In this document: one piece after another, positions 1 to 6,423 of the stretch
Layout: the number at the start of each line of letters is the position of its first letter
How positions within the stretch are numbered: position 1 is the stretch's first letter
Source: CAYXZO01 sp964469505
GTDB lineage: Bacteria > Fidelibacterota > UBA8477 > JABMPR01
Assembly (NCBI GenBank): GCA_964469505.1
Contig: CAYXZO010000048.1
Span: 1-17,071, forward strand
Length of the DNA stretch: 17,071 bases
Direction: 5' to 3'
Notes under the pieces: generated by a model
Database searches by the model: none
What the model was told of the DNA's origin: nothing
Seen by the model: only the letters and a program-made list of their open reading frames with translations
Position numbers and translations under genes: made by a program

Positions 1-782
1 CCGTGGGGGGCATTCACCAACACCACTTCCGAACGGGCCTCGTCCACGGCCCCCTGTTTGGAAGCTACCTGGACGTAGGGTGGGACCTGAGATAGGGCTT
101 CTCCATCCCAATAAATTCGGCTTAAAACCCGATACATTTCCTGATCTGCCGCTGGGCTGATCAGGTTCCGCTGCCTGATGCGCCATAGTAAAAGAGCCAT
201 TTCTCTAGGGGTAGCCTCACCCCAGCCGTAGCGTTCCCATGCGCGCCGCCGCCCGGGAGTACGTGAGTTAACTCTGATGCTACTGAATCCCAGGCGATCC
301 ATGGTCGCGTTTATGTTCGTACCCCCGCCCGCCAGGGCCTGACACCACAGAGCGGCGTGGTTGTCGCTGTAGGTGATCATCAACGACACCAAACGCCGTA
401 AAGAAATACGGGTGCTATCCCGCAGGGACGAAACCAACCCGCCGTCGGGAGGGTAGCTCACGACCTCCGGAGTCCAGATTAAAGTCGAATCATATGCTAA
501 ACTCCCTGCCACAATGCGGGTGAACAACGTAACCAGAATGGGAACTTTGATAAGGCTGGCGGTGGGAAACAGCGAATCAGCCTGGTAAGCATAGGTGAAA
601 GAAGTTTGGGGATAATATACAAATACCCCTGCCCGGGCGGGGAACTGCGCCAACAAAGAGTCCAATTGCCGGGTCAATACTTTTTCGCGCTCTAGGGTTG
701 GAGGATGAAAGGTGCAGCCGATCAGAAGCGCTGCCAGTAGAGTACCGCTTATAGTGCGATTTCGTCTCGACTTACTGGACAA
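1..782 (-). CDS. Class A beta-lactamase-fold serine hydrolase lipoprotein (3' part missing)
   Basis: I translated this by hand; 260 codons are visible and the gene runs off the left edge. From a TTG at 782-780 the protein starts with a basic stretch, a hydrophobic core and a lipobox (LLIGC, Cys23), so it is probably a lipoprotein. The three class A penicillin-recognising motifs are present in order: SLIK (Ser76/Lys79), SDN (139-141) and KQG (242-244, where KTG or KSG is usual). The omega-loop ExxLN motif carrying the deacylating Glu166 of true class A beta-lactamases is not found between SDN and the TPREMA stretch (191-196). It is therefore more likely a PF13354-type hydrolase or penicillin-binding-like protein than a resistance enzyme. 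TTG is preferred because a stop lies in frame at 800-798, no ATG or GTG intervenes, and a later start would remove the signal peptide. It is the last visible gene of the operon, 8 bases after the deaminase gene. Confidence 0.8.
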   Translation of the reverse strand, partial: MSSKSRRNRTISGTLLAALLIGCTFHPPTLEREKVLTRQLDSLLAQFPARAGVFVYYPQTSFTYAYQADSLFPTASLIKVPILVTLFTRIVAGSLAYDSTLIWTPEVVSYPPDGGLVSSLRDSTRISLRRLVSLMITYSDNHAALWCQALAGGGTNINATMDRLGFSSIRVNSRTPGRRRAWERYGWGEATPREMALLLWRIRQRNLISPAADQEMYRVLSRIYWDGEALSQVPPYVQVASKQGAVDEARSEVVLVNAPH

Positions 783-790
783 AGCAACCG

Positions 791-1228
791 TTAAGCCTTA
801 TTGGTTTCCAACTGGATAAGTTCAATGCCGGCTTCCCGGGCATGGTCTCGGATCCGCTCATCGCGGTAGAATTCGCGATAAAAAATGCGTTTGATGCCCG
901 CATTGGCTATCAGCTTGAAACAATTGTAACAGGGGCTGGCCGTTACGTAAATGTCGGCCCCCTTGATAGCCACGCCGTTCATGGCGGCCTGTACGATGGC
1001 ATTGGCCTCAGCATGGACGGTGCGCACGCAATGGCCGTTTTCCATCTCGTGGCCCACCTCGTCACAGTGCGGCAATCCGCGAATGGAACCGTTATAGCCG
1101 GTGGAAAGAATGGTTTTATCCCGCACTATGACGGCCCCCACGAATTTCCGGTCACAGGTTGAACGTGCCGCCACTTGTTCGGCTATATGCATGAAGTAAC
1201 TATCCCAATCCATGCGGGTAGTACTCAC
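791..1228 (-). CDS. comEB: ComEB-type deoxycytidylate (dCMP) deaminase
   Basis: Zinc enzyme of the cytidine deaminase superfamily, expected to convert dCMP to dUMP for dTTP synthesis in the cytoplasm. The 145-residue length fits the family. The zinc site is intact: HAEANA (His72, with Glu74 as proton shuttle) and SPCYNC (Cys100, Cys103). TGYNGSIRGLPHC near residues 43-55 is the usual dCMP deaminase loop. The start is GTG at 1228-1226, overlapping the TGA of the asparaginase gene by 4 bases, so translation is probably coupled. An AAGGAG lies only 2 bases upstream of this GTG, which is unusually close. An ATG at codon 6 would have a 17-base spacing, which is too far. A stop in frame just upstream rules out a longer protein. 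Function is confident at family level; the exact start is less sure. Confidence 0.92.
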   Translation of the reverse strand: MSTTRMDWDSYFMHIAEQVAARSTCDRKFVGAVIVRDKTILSTGYNGSIRGLPHCDEVGHEMENGHCVRTVHAEANAIVQAAMNGVAIKGADIYVTASPCYNCFKLIANAGIKRIFYREFYRDERIRDHAREAGIELIQLETNKA

Positions 1229-2232
1229 GTCTCCTTAGCCTCCTCTCCACGACGATCAATGTGCCCGATGATGGTTCCGATCTCTTTGCCGGCGTGGTTT
1301 TTTAGCACCGGCTCCAAAAAGCTTCGTAGTTCGGTGGGTAACTCTGGGGGCAGAACCCCCACATCCTGGAGTAGAGTCAGCGTCATCACCGGAACAACCC
1401 GGCTGTTCCCATCCAGCACCTTCAAAGCCAGCCCCAGGCCCTCGCCTTCGGCAGTTTGCCAGGCGGCCCCGAGAAAACCTTCTGCTCCGCCCTTTGCTAG
1501 AAGAGCGCCCTGGGCCGCTTCCATCAGAACAGTGTCGAATCGTCCAGTACCCGCCACCAGGTGCGGATGGGTGGTCATCGCGCGATACACCATTCGACTT
1601 TCTTCAGTTTCCTGAGCCGCCAAGCGCGCAAAAGCGCGAGCCATGCGGTCCAACGGCAGATAAAATACCGGAGCCGAGCAACCGTCTATACCCCGGTGGA
1701 TTTCCGGCTGCCCGGTATATTCCTGCATTATCTCATAAATCAATTTCTGTACTTGACTATCGAGATCCAGATATTGCTCCACGGGTACTCCCAGTTGGCG
1801 GGCCACTGCCAGCATGCCGGCATGTTTGCCGGAACAATTGTTGTGCACCGGTTGAGGTTTTTCTCCCCTGGCCAACAGTGAATTGGCGGATTCCTTATGT
1901 AAAGGAAGATGGGCACCGCATTGGAGTGCCTCTGGTGGTAAGTCCAGTTTTTGTAGAATACGGCTTACTACAGTCACATGCTTAGCTTCCCCACTATGGG
2001 AAGCGCACATTACCGCCAATTCTTCCAAATTGAAGTTAAACCTTTCCATAGCTCCGCTGCGGATAACCGCCATAGCCTGGAAGGGCTTGGCCGAGGAGCG
2101 TACATAAGTTTTGTAATGGGCTTCGCCGTAACCATGCAACAGCTCACCGGTAACATCAGTAACCGCGGCGTACCCCACGTGCAGGCTTTCTACCCTTTCA
2201 GAGCGTACCACATAAGCTGCTAATTCATTCAT
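1225..2232 (-). CDS. Type II (Rhizobium etli-like) L-asparaginase
   Basis: 335 residues matching the PF06089 asparaginase family, unrelated to the E. coli-type and plant-type enzymes; it hydrolyses L-asparagine to aspartate and ammonia. The family's signature blocks are all visible: YVRSSAKPFQ (Ser46 and Lys49 as an SxxK pair), MCASHSGE (75-82), HNNCSGKHAGM (Cys133, Lys136) and GIDGCSAP (Cys185). By analogy with the R. etli enzyme, the SxxK and CxGK pairs form the active site and the two cysteines with the lysine bind zinc. No signal peptide is seen, so it is probably cytoplasmic. The ATG overlaps the stop of the PdxJ-like gene by 4 bases (ATGA), and an AAGGAA lies at suitable distance upstream. 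All key residues are present, so I expect an active enzyme. Confidence 0.92.
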   Translation of the reverse strand: MNELAAYVVRSERVESLHVGYAAVTDVTGELLHGYGEAHYKTYVRSSAKPFQAMAVIRSGAMERFNFNLEELAVMCASHSGEAKHVTVVSRILQKLDLPPEALQCGAHLPLHKESANSLLARGEKPQPVHNNCSGKHAGMLAVARQLGVPVEQYLDLDSQVQKLIYEIMQEYTGQPEIHRGIDGCSAPVFYLPLDRMARAFARLAAQETEESRMVYRAMTTHPHLVAGTGRFDTVLMEAAQGALLAKGGAEGFLGAAWQTAEGEGLGLALKVLDGNSRVVPVMTLTLLQDVGVLPPELPTELRSFLEPVLKNHAGKEIGTIIGHIDRRGEEAKET

Positions 2233-2915
2233 AACACTATTCCTTTAAAATCCCTGATAGCCGTGTCCAATCCCACAAACAGAGCCCGGTTGAAAACCGC
2301 GGCCCCAGCGATGATATTCTCAATGGCCTCAATATTCACTAAGGGTTGGACATTCTGATAGTTAATCCCGCCACTGACGGCCACCCCCATTCCATTCTTC
2401 TCGGCCGTCCGGGCCATGAGCACCAGATGATCCCGGGCCGCGGCTTGCTCCGGCAGTGAAGTTGCGGTGGTAAAAGAGGTAACTCGCAACTCTACGAAAT
2501 CCGCTCCGGCCCGGTAAGCTTTTTTCAACAGGGACAGCTCCGGCTCCACCTGGAACGACACCAGCCGCTCGACCTTTTTCAATTTTTCAATGAACACCGG
2601 CAATTCTTCCTTGTAGCGGGAAAAGAGTTCGTCCCCCACAAAAGTCACTTGCTGAACCGGAATATCAATGGCAGTTTGAACCACCTCGGCCAAAGGGGGA
2701 ATGTGCAAGTTGGTGCGTACTTCCTGAGCTACGCTAACCAGAATGTCTAGATCTCGTTCGGAAAGAAGGGAACTGCGACCGTCATAGCTAAGGCTGAATC
2801 CATCCACACCGGCCAATACGGCTTGGGTTACAATCGCCGGTAAAGAGGTAAAGGAATTGCTGAGGAGAGTTTGAAATTTCACCACCGGATCCAGGTTAAG
2901 TTCAAACTGCGCCAT
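2229..2915 (-). CDS. PdxJ-fold TIM-barrel protein lacking PdxJ catalytic residues
   Basis: 228 residues that align end to end with pyridoxine 5'-phosphate synthase (PdxJ, E. coli about 243 residues). Clear anchors are LNLD at 6-9 (PdxJ VNID), AGVDGFSLS at 35-43, SERDLDIL at 52-59, AGADFVEL at 136-143, GGINYQNV at 182-189 and NRALFVGL at 209-216. Aligned by memory to E. coli PdxJ, His45, Arg47, His52, Glu72 and His193 become Ser43, Asp45, Leu50, His71 and Gly182, and the early His12 becomes Pro10. Only the Asn/Asp of the first strand and Glu142 (PdxJ Glu153) remain. It is therefore unlikely to make pyridoxine phosphate. A phosphate-binding or regulatory role, or a new reaction, is possible but not shown. 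The start is an ATG with a textbook AAGGAGGT 5 bases upstream. It lies between the YibQ-like gene (12-base gap) and the asparaginase gene (4-base overlap). Confidence 0.8.
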   Translation of the reverse strand: MAQFELNLDPVVKFQTLLSNSFTSLPAIVTQAVLAGVDGFSLSYDGRSSLLSERDLDILVSVAQEVRTNLHIPPLAEVVQTAIDIPVQQVTFVGDELFSRYKEELPVFIEKLKKVERLVSFQVEPELSLLKKAYRAGADFVELRVTSFTTATSLPEQAAARDHLVLMARTAEKNGMGVAVSGGINYQNVQPLVNIEAIENIIAGAAVFNRALFVGLDTAIRDFKGIVL

Positions 2916-2927
2916 GGGTAACCTCCT

Positions 2928-4097
2928 TTATTTCACCAGCTGCGAAGCCGGAACTATCTTGAAACCGGCTCGAGTCAAGGCTGGTAAATAACGCTGTAAA
3001 ACTTGCAAAGTTAAAGGATGACAGTGGCCGATGCCCAAAGCCTGTCCTTCTTTTTGGGCCAGCCGGGCCAACTTCCAGAGCATTTGTTTGATGGCCTCAG
3101 GCGTATCGGTTTCGTCCAGAAAAACCTTCCGCCGCTGTACCGGAACTCCCACTTTACGGGCCAGGCGCTCGGCCACGGTGGCCGGTGTGGTGCGACTGTC
3201 AATAAAGAACAAACCCCGCTGCTTTAAAAGCATCATCACTTGCCTCATCAATACGCTGTCGGCGGTGGCCCCACTCCCCTGGTGATTATTTATTCCCACC
3301 GCCCCCGGTACAAAGGAGAGAGCTTTGGATAAGCGTTCCTCTACCTGCGCCGGGCTCATGCCCGGCTTCAAAACCAATCCCGGTTCGCTGGTAGTCCCGT
3401 CCTCGGCCAACATGGGCATATGTAACATTACTTCCTTCCCCCTAACGGCCGCTATCTGGGCCACCCGTTTGGAATAGGCACGTCCGGGAATAATAGCCAC
3501 GGAAAAGGGGAAAGGCAGGTTAAGAAAGCCATCGATGGTAGCGTTGAAGGCATAGCCGAAATCATCTATCACCAGCCCGATTTTGGTCCCTGGGGGCGCT
3601 TTCCTCAAATCGGGTGGGAGTTCAACTGCTTTGGGTGCTTTTTTTACCGTGATAATAAAAGTGGCCCAGGTAATGGAATCGGCGGTGACGTAGAAGGCCA
3701 ATTGATTGGCGGAAATACTTTTGGGTTGAACCCGGAAACCGTATCCCCCTAGCGTATTATTCAAAAAACGCTGAATTTCACGTCGGGGAAGCTTGTGTTC
3801 CTCCGACAGGTTTAATTTCCAGGTTACCGACCCGTCTTCAGCAAATTGTATCTCCTCCACTTTAAGCTGGGGAAACCGCTGCTTCAGCAAAGGCCCTACC
3901 TTGGTTTGCAGATAGAAATATCCCTCGTAAAACACAGATTGGGGTGTTTTATAAAACTCCGGCGGTGTAGAGCGCCATCGCCAGAGAGCCCAAGAAGCGG
4001 CCAGGAGCAAAATCACCAACCATAACCACAACCAGCGCCGTGATGTGGGCCGGGTAGTTGTTTTTTTTCGGCGACGGCGATAGTAGAAATATCTCAA
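2928..4097 (-). CDS. YibQ-like divergent polysaccharide deacetylase (DUF610)
   Basis: 389 residues. A very basic N-terminus (RRRRKK at 7-12) is followed by one hydrophobic segment at about 22-40, giving a signal-anchor with the rest outside the cytoplasmic membrane. Residues 50-155 form a poorly conserved linker domain. The C-terminal domain from about 170 has the PF04748 signature: LVIDDFGY (175-182), LHMPM (225-229), GINNHQGS (268-275), FFIDSRTT (297-304) and GIGHCHP (355-361). The Asp and His residues are those expected of a carbohydrate esterase 4-type metal site. The substrate in this family is not well established; an envelope or secreted glycan is the usual guess. The start is TTG at 4097-4095 with AAGAAGG about 10 bases upstream; there is no nearby in-frame ATG that would keep the anchor. 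It starts 15 bases after the second lipoprotein gene. Confidence 0.87.
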   Translation of the reverse strand: MRYFYYRRRRKKTTTRPTSRRWLWLWLVILLLAASWALWRWRSTPPEFYKTPQSVFYEGYFYLQTKVGPLLKQRFPQLKVEEIQFAEDGSVTWKLNLSEEHKLPRREIQRFLNNTLGGYGFRVQPKSISANQLAFYVTADSITWATFIITVKKAPKAVELPPDLRKAPPGTKIGLVIDDFGYAFNATIDGFLNLPFPFSVAIIPGRAYSKRVAQIAAVRGKEVMLHMPMLAEDGTTSEPGLVLKPGMSPAQVEERLSKALSFVPGAVGINNHQGSGATADSVLMRQVMMLLKQRGLFFIDSRTTPATVAERLARKVGVPVQRRKVFLDETDTPEAIKQMLWKLARLAQKEGQALGIGHCHPLTLQVLQRYLPALTRAGFKIVPASQLVK

Positions 4098-4112
4098 AAG
4101 GGAAAAACCTTC

Positions 4113-4685
4113 TTAATAAACCGATTCATCTTGCCAGCGACTTATACGCCAGCGATTATCGGAACCTTTCACAAAATCAAAAACCGCATTTCCGCTCAGG
4201 TGAATCTCAGTCCCGATGGTAAGGGAGAATGTCTTGGTAAGGGCAGCTCGATCGGCCTGGGCTATGGCTTGCTCCTGGGGGATTGAGTCTGGCAGAACCG
4301 CGTCCCCAATGCGATACTCATCATACAACGTAGCGTTCCAAACCAATGTGAAGTGATCAAAGGCCCTGAACAGGCGGCCGGTGACCCTCAACTCCGTATC
4401 CAGCCCCCAGAAATTATAAGCTCCCCCTCCACCCGCTTCCGGATCGTAATAGATAAACACGAAGCTGGTATCAAAAAGCTGACTGTAAATCAGGGAGTCC
4501 CGATAAATATAGGCATAGCGCATATTGTCCAGCACTTCGTCGGGGGTCTGCTGTTCCGTCAAAGTCACAGCACCCTGGCCGGTAATTTTTCCCAGCGCCG
4601 GCGAAAAGGGGTTCCGACAACCGGAGTTGCCAATAAAAGTTAGGCTTATCCCAACCAGGATGATAAACCGTCGCAGCTGGGTCAA
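4113..4685 (-). CDS. Predicted lipoprotein, second of a tandem pair
   Basis: 190 residues of unknown function. The N-terminus is basic then hydrophobic and ends in a lipobox-like GNSGC (Cys23). The mature part begins with a short low-complexity linker, then a compact domain rich in aromatic residues with the pattern VL...Y..RD...Y..LF...F.F...DP and a closing block RWRISRWQDE (178-187). That size and the closing strand pattern recall NTF2-like or SnoaL-like domains, but this is inference. Its sequence resembles the gene just upstream (4682-5278), so the two are probably old duplicates. The start is TTG at 4685-4683, overlapping the upstream TGA by 4 bases. A stop in frame upstream and the absence of other start codons support it, with an AAGG about 10 bases before. 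Export to the cell envelope is the only role I can defend. Confidence 0.75.
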   Translation of the reverse strand: MTQLRRFIILVGISLTFIGNSGCRNPFSPALGKITGQGAVTLTEQQTPDEVLDNMRYAYIYRDSLIYSQLFDTSFVFIYYDPEAGGGGAYNFWGLDTELRVTGRLFRAFDHFTLVWNATLYDEYRIGDAVLPDSIPQEQAIAQADRAALTKTFSLTIGTEIHLSGNAVFDFVKGSDNRWRISRWQDESVY

Positions 4686-5278
4686 TGTAAATAGGCCTTG
4701 AGTTCACTGAATGAAGCCACCGAATCGGCGCCGATATCCCGCCAGGTGTAGATCTGATAAAAATTCCCCGGTCCCAGGCGTACGACCATCTCGGCTCTCC
4801 CCGCCATCTCGGCCGGAAGAGTTTGCCGCAGGCTGGAATAGCTCAAGCGTATTTGATAGTCGGTCACCACGGTATATTCCGGTGTTCCTCCATCTATGCG
4901 AGTGTGTTCCCAAAAAAATTGCTGATCGGTGTTGGCATCCAGTTGCTCAAATAAATTGTGGATGAATGCCTCTTCCTCAGCCATACCCCAATCGGCAAAA
5001 AGAGACCCTTGCTGCTGAGCCACCTGGGGATCAGGGATGAAAGTAAACCCCTGGGAGGTATCACTTTCCACAGCCAATAAATTCAGATAGTCTTCCTTAT
5101 GGCGCCCCTGGAAAGCCCGGGTTATGGCCGTCAGTACCAGGGACGGTTCAGTGGGTGGAGTCCAGGCATACGGATCACCACCCTCCGATGGTACTTCAGG
5201 TACCCGAGTCTGGAAGAGATCGCAACCGACTAAAGCCAAATAAAGGGCGGATACGGCTATCAATAAATTCTTTTTCAT
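4682..5278 (-). CDS. Predicted lipoprotein, first of a tandem pair
   Basis: 198 residues of unknown function. From the ATG at 5278-5276 the protein begins MKKNLLIAV and has a clean lipobox LVGC (Cys19) followed by Asp. In E. coli, Asp at +2 favours retention in the inner membrane, but that rule may not hold here. A Pro/Glu/Gly-rich linker of about 25 residues leads into a domain starting near PSLVL. An in-frame TTG at 5314 would add 12 residues in front of the signal peptide and is less likely, since MKKN directly followed by a hydrophobic core is the standard layout. Shared features with the next gene are VL...AF..R...Y, F.F..DP, F.DWG...E, LF and a W-rich closing part. This is the first gene of the operon, divergent from the plus-strand reductase gene with about 110 bases between starts. 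Confidence 0.75.
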   Translation of the reverse strand: MKKNLLIAVSALYLALVGCDLFQTRVPEVPSEGGDPYAWTPPTEPSLVLTAITRAFQGRHKEDYLNLLAVESDTSQGFTFIPDPQVAQQQGSLFADWGMAEEEAFIHNLFEQLDANTDQQFFWEHTRIDGGTPEYTVVTDYQIRLSYSSLRQTLPAEMAGRAEMVVRLGPGNFYQIYTWRDIGADSVASFSELKAYLH

Positions 5279-5388
5279 CTGGGTGAAATTAGACTTAAGG
5301 TGTAGAAAAACCAACGGCCATTAAGCATAACGCCGCTTCAGCCGGGAGGAAGAGTTACTTTATTGCGTTTCCCATAATAGGTTATGAC

Positions 5389-6051
5389 ATGCGCATTTTC
5401 GGTGTATTCGCGGTGACCCCCGATGGCAAAATTGCCCCATCAGGAGTGGACCATTACGTACGGCTGACATCGCCTACTGATATAGAACATCTCCGCAAAC
5501 TTAGGGACAAGGCGGATGCGGTGTTGTTGGGGGGAGCAACCTGGCGTGCATTCCCTAAGGTTCACTGGGGACTGCGCCGCAAGAAGCCTCCGTTGCACGT
5601 GTTCTTGACCAGGACCTGGGAGCTTCCATTAGAACCATTGGAAAAAGCGGAAGCCATCTTCTTCAGCCCAAATCCGCCACCCAAAACCTTACCACCGGGC
5701 TCTGTATATCGACCCTTGGAAGCCAAAGATGAGACAGGCCAGATTAACGAGATTATCAGTTATTTACGGCAACGAGAAGTAAGGAATCTGATGGTGGAAG
5801 GGGGTGGCTGGGTCTTACGCCTATTTATTGACAGCGGTTGGCTACAGGAGTTGTATCTGACCTTGGCGGCTCGTCTGCTCGGTAACGAAACCGCCACCGC
5901 CTTTTTGCCGGGCAAACTAGAGAATTACCCACAGGGAGTCGAATTGGAATTATTGTCCCATCGACGCGAAGGCCACGAATTGTTCCTTCATTATCGCATA
6001 AAATATCCACCCCGCACTCCCCCGGAAGAGCCGGCCACGCTCCTGACCTGA
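5389..6051 (+). CDS. Stand-alone RibD C-terminal-domain reductase
   Basis: 220 residues with the dihydrofolate-reductase-like fold of the RibD C-terminal domain (PF01872), an NAD(P)H-dependent reductase. The expected motifs are present: VTPDGKIA (9-16, family SxDGKIA), ADAVLLGGATWRAF (42-55, family DAxLxGxxTxR) and NLMVEGGG (133-140, family VEGGxxL), followed by a strand/helix run ending in LAARLLG. There is no N-terminal deaminase domain, so by itself it would only do the reductase half of the riboflavin-pathway step. It could equally be a DHFR-like reductase for another substrate. It is the only plus-strand gene between two minus-strand operons, so it is transcribed alone. The ATG has only a weak AGG about 8 bases upstream; a better GGAGG lies about 40 bases upstream with no start codon after it in the right place. 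Confidence 0.8.
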   Translation: MRIFGVFAVTPDGKIAPSGVDHYVRLTSPTDIEHLRKLRDKADAVLLGGATWRAFPKVHWGLRRKKPPLHVFLTRTWELPLEPLEKAEAIFFSPNPPPKTLPPGSVYRPLEAKDETGQINEIISYLRQREVRNLMVEGGGWVLRLFIDSGWLQELYLTLAARLLGNETATAFLPGKLENYPQGVELELLSHRREGHELFLHYRIKYPPRTPPEEPATLLT

Positions 6052-6090
6052 TCCGATATCACGACAAGGATTTTTTTAGCGAAAGGACAG

Positions 6091-6414
6091 CTATTTGCGG
6101 GAAGTCGTAGCGCCAATATCCCGCAGATAATACACCATGGCGCTGTCAATGGGGATTCGGTATAATTGGCGGGCCGAGTCCACTACTCCATAGGTGGTCA
6201 GCAAAGAATCGTCCCGAGCCCGCAACTTGAGGAGTTTCGCCGATGGCTGAGCCAGTCGTTCCTGTCGAGCCCGCTCCTGCCCCAGAACAATCACACTGTA
6301 GATAAACGAGCCTAGAAACACGACTACCATCAAGGCCATAATCGTGGTGAGCAATTTATGTTTGCGCCAAAAGGCAACGGAGGATGTGGATTCCTGTGTT
6401 TTGTTAACTGACAT
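6091..6414 (-). CDS. Small one-helix membrane protein at end of ACIII operon
   Basis: 107 residues. Residues 1-20 are polar, 21-45 form one membrane helix, and the rest is probably periplasmic, with a basic/acidic stretch at 46-70. The tail contains a conserved-looking block, LLTTYGVVDS then YRIPIDSAM at 85-93. I recall similar small proteins with a 'YGWVD...RIPI..AM' block next to ACIII and cytochrome oxidase genes in other bacteria. That makes an accessory or assembly role for the respiratory complex the best guess. It starts 9 bases after actF in the same direction and is the last gene of the operon; the convergent reductase gene ends 39 bases beyond it. There are no cysteines or heme motifs. 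No strong ribosome binding site is seen (GAGAAG directly before the ATG). Confidence 0.7.
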   Translation of the reverse strand: MSVNKTQESTSSVAFWRKHKLLTTIMALMVVVFLGSFIYSVIVLGQERARQERLAQPSAKLLKLRARDDSLLTTYGVVDSARQLYRIPIDSAMVYYLRDIGATTSRK

Positions 6415-6423
6415 CTTCTCAGC

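Noticed and set aside
1..782. A beta-lactam resistance gene
   Set aside because: The ExxLN omega-loop motif is not seen and the third motif is KQG, so resistance cannot be claimed from sequence.
1175..2107. Several open frames of 74-163 codons on the plus strand
   Set aside because: They lie opposite the asparaginase gene, which has every family motif. Their translations are low-complexity Pro/Ser/Arg-rich shadows.
2229..2915. A normal pyridoxine 5'-phosphate synthase gene (pdxJ)
   Set aside because: The fold matches, but nearly all catalytic residues differ, so I did not give the gene symbol.
5373..5386. CATAA-TAGG-TTATG inverted repeat before the reductase gene
   Set aside because: Arms of five AT-rich bases are expected by chance. 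Its similarity to the CATAAT/ATTATG repeat upstream of dppB is too weak to call a shared operator.
6051..6077. Possible terminator (ATCC ... GGAT followed by seven T) between convergent genes
   Set aside because: The stem is only four base pairs with a 13-base loop, which is too weak for a rho-independent terminator call.
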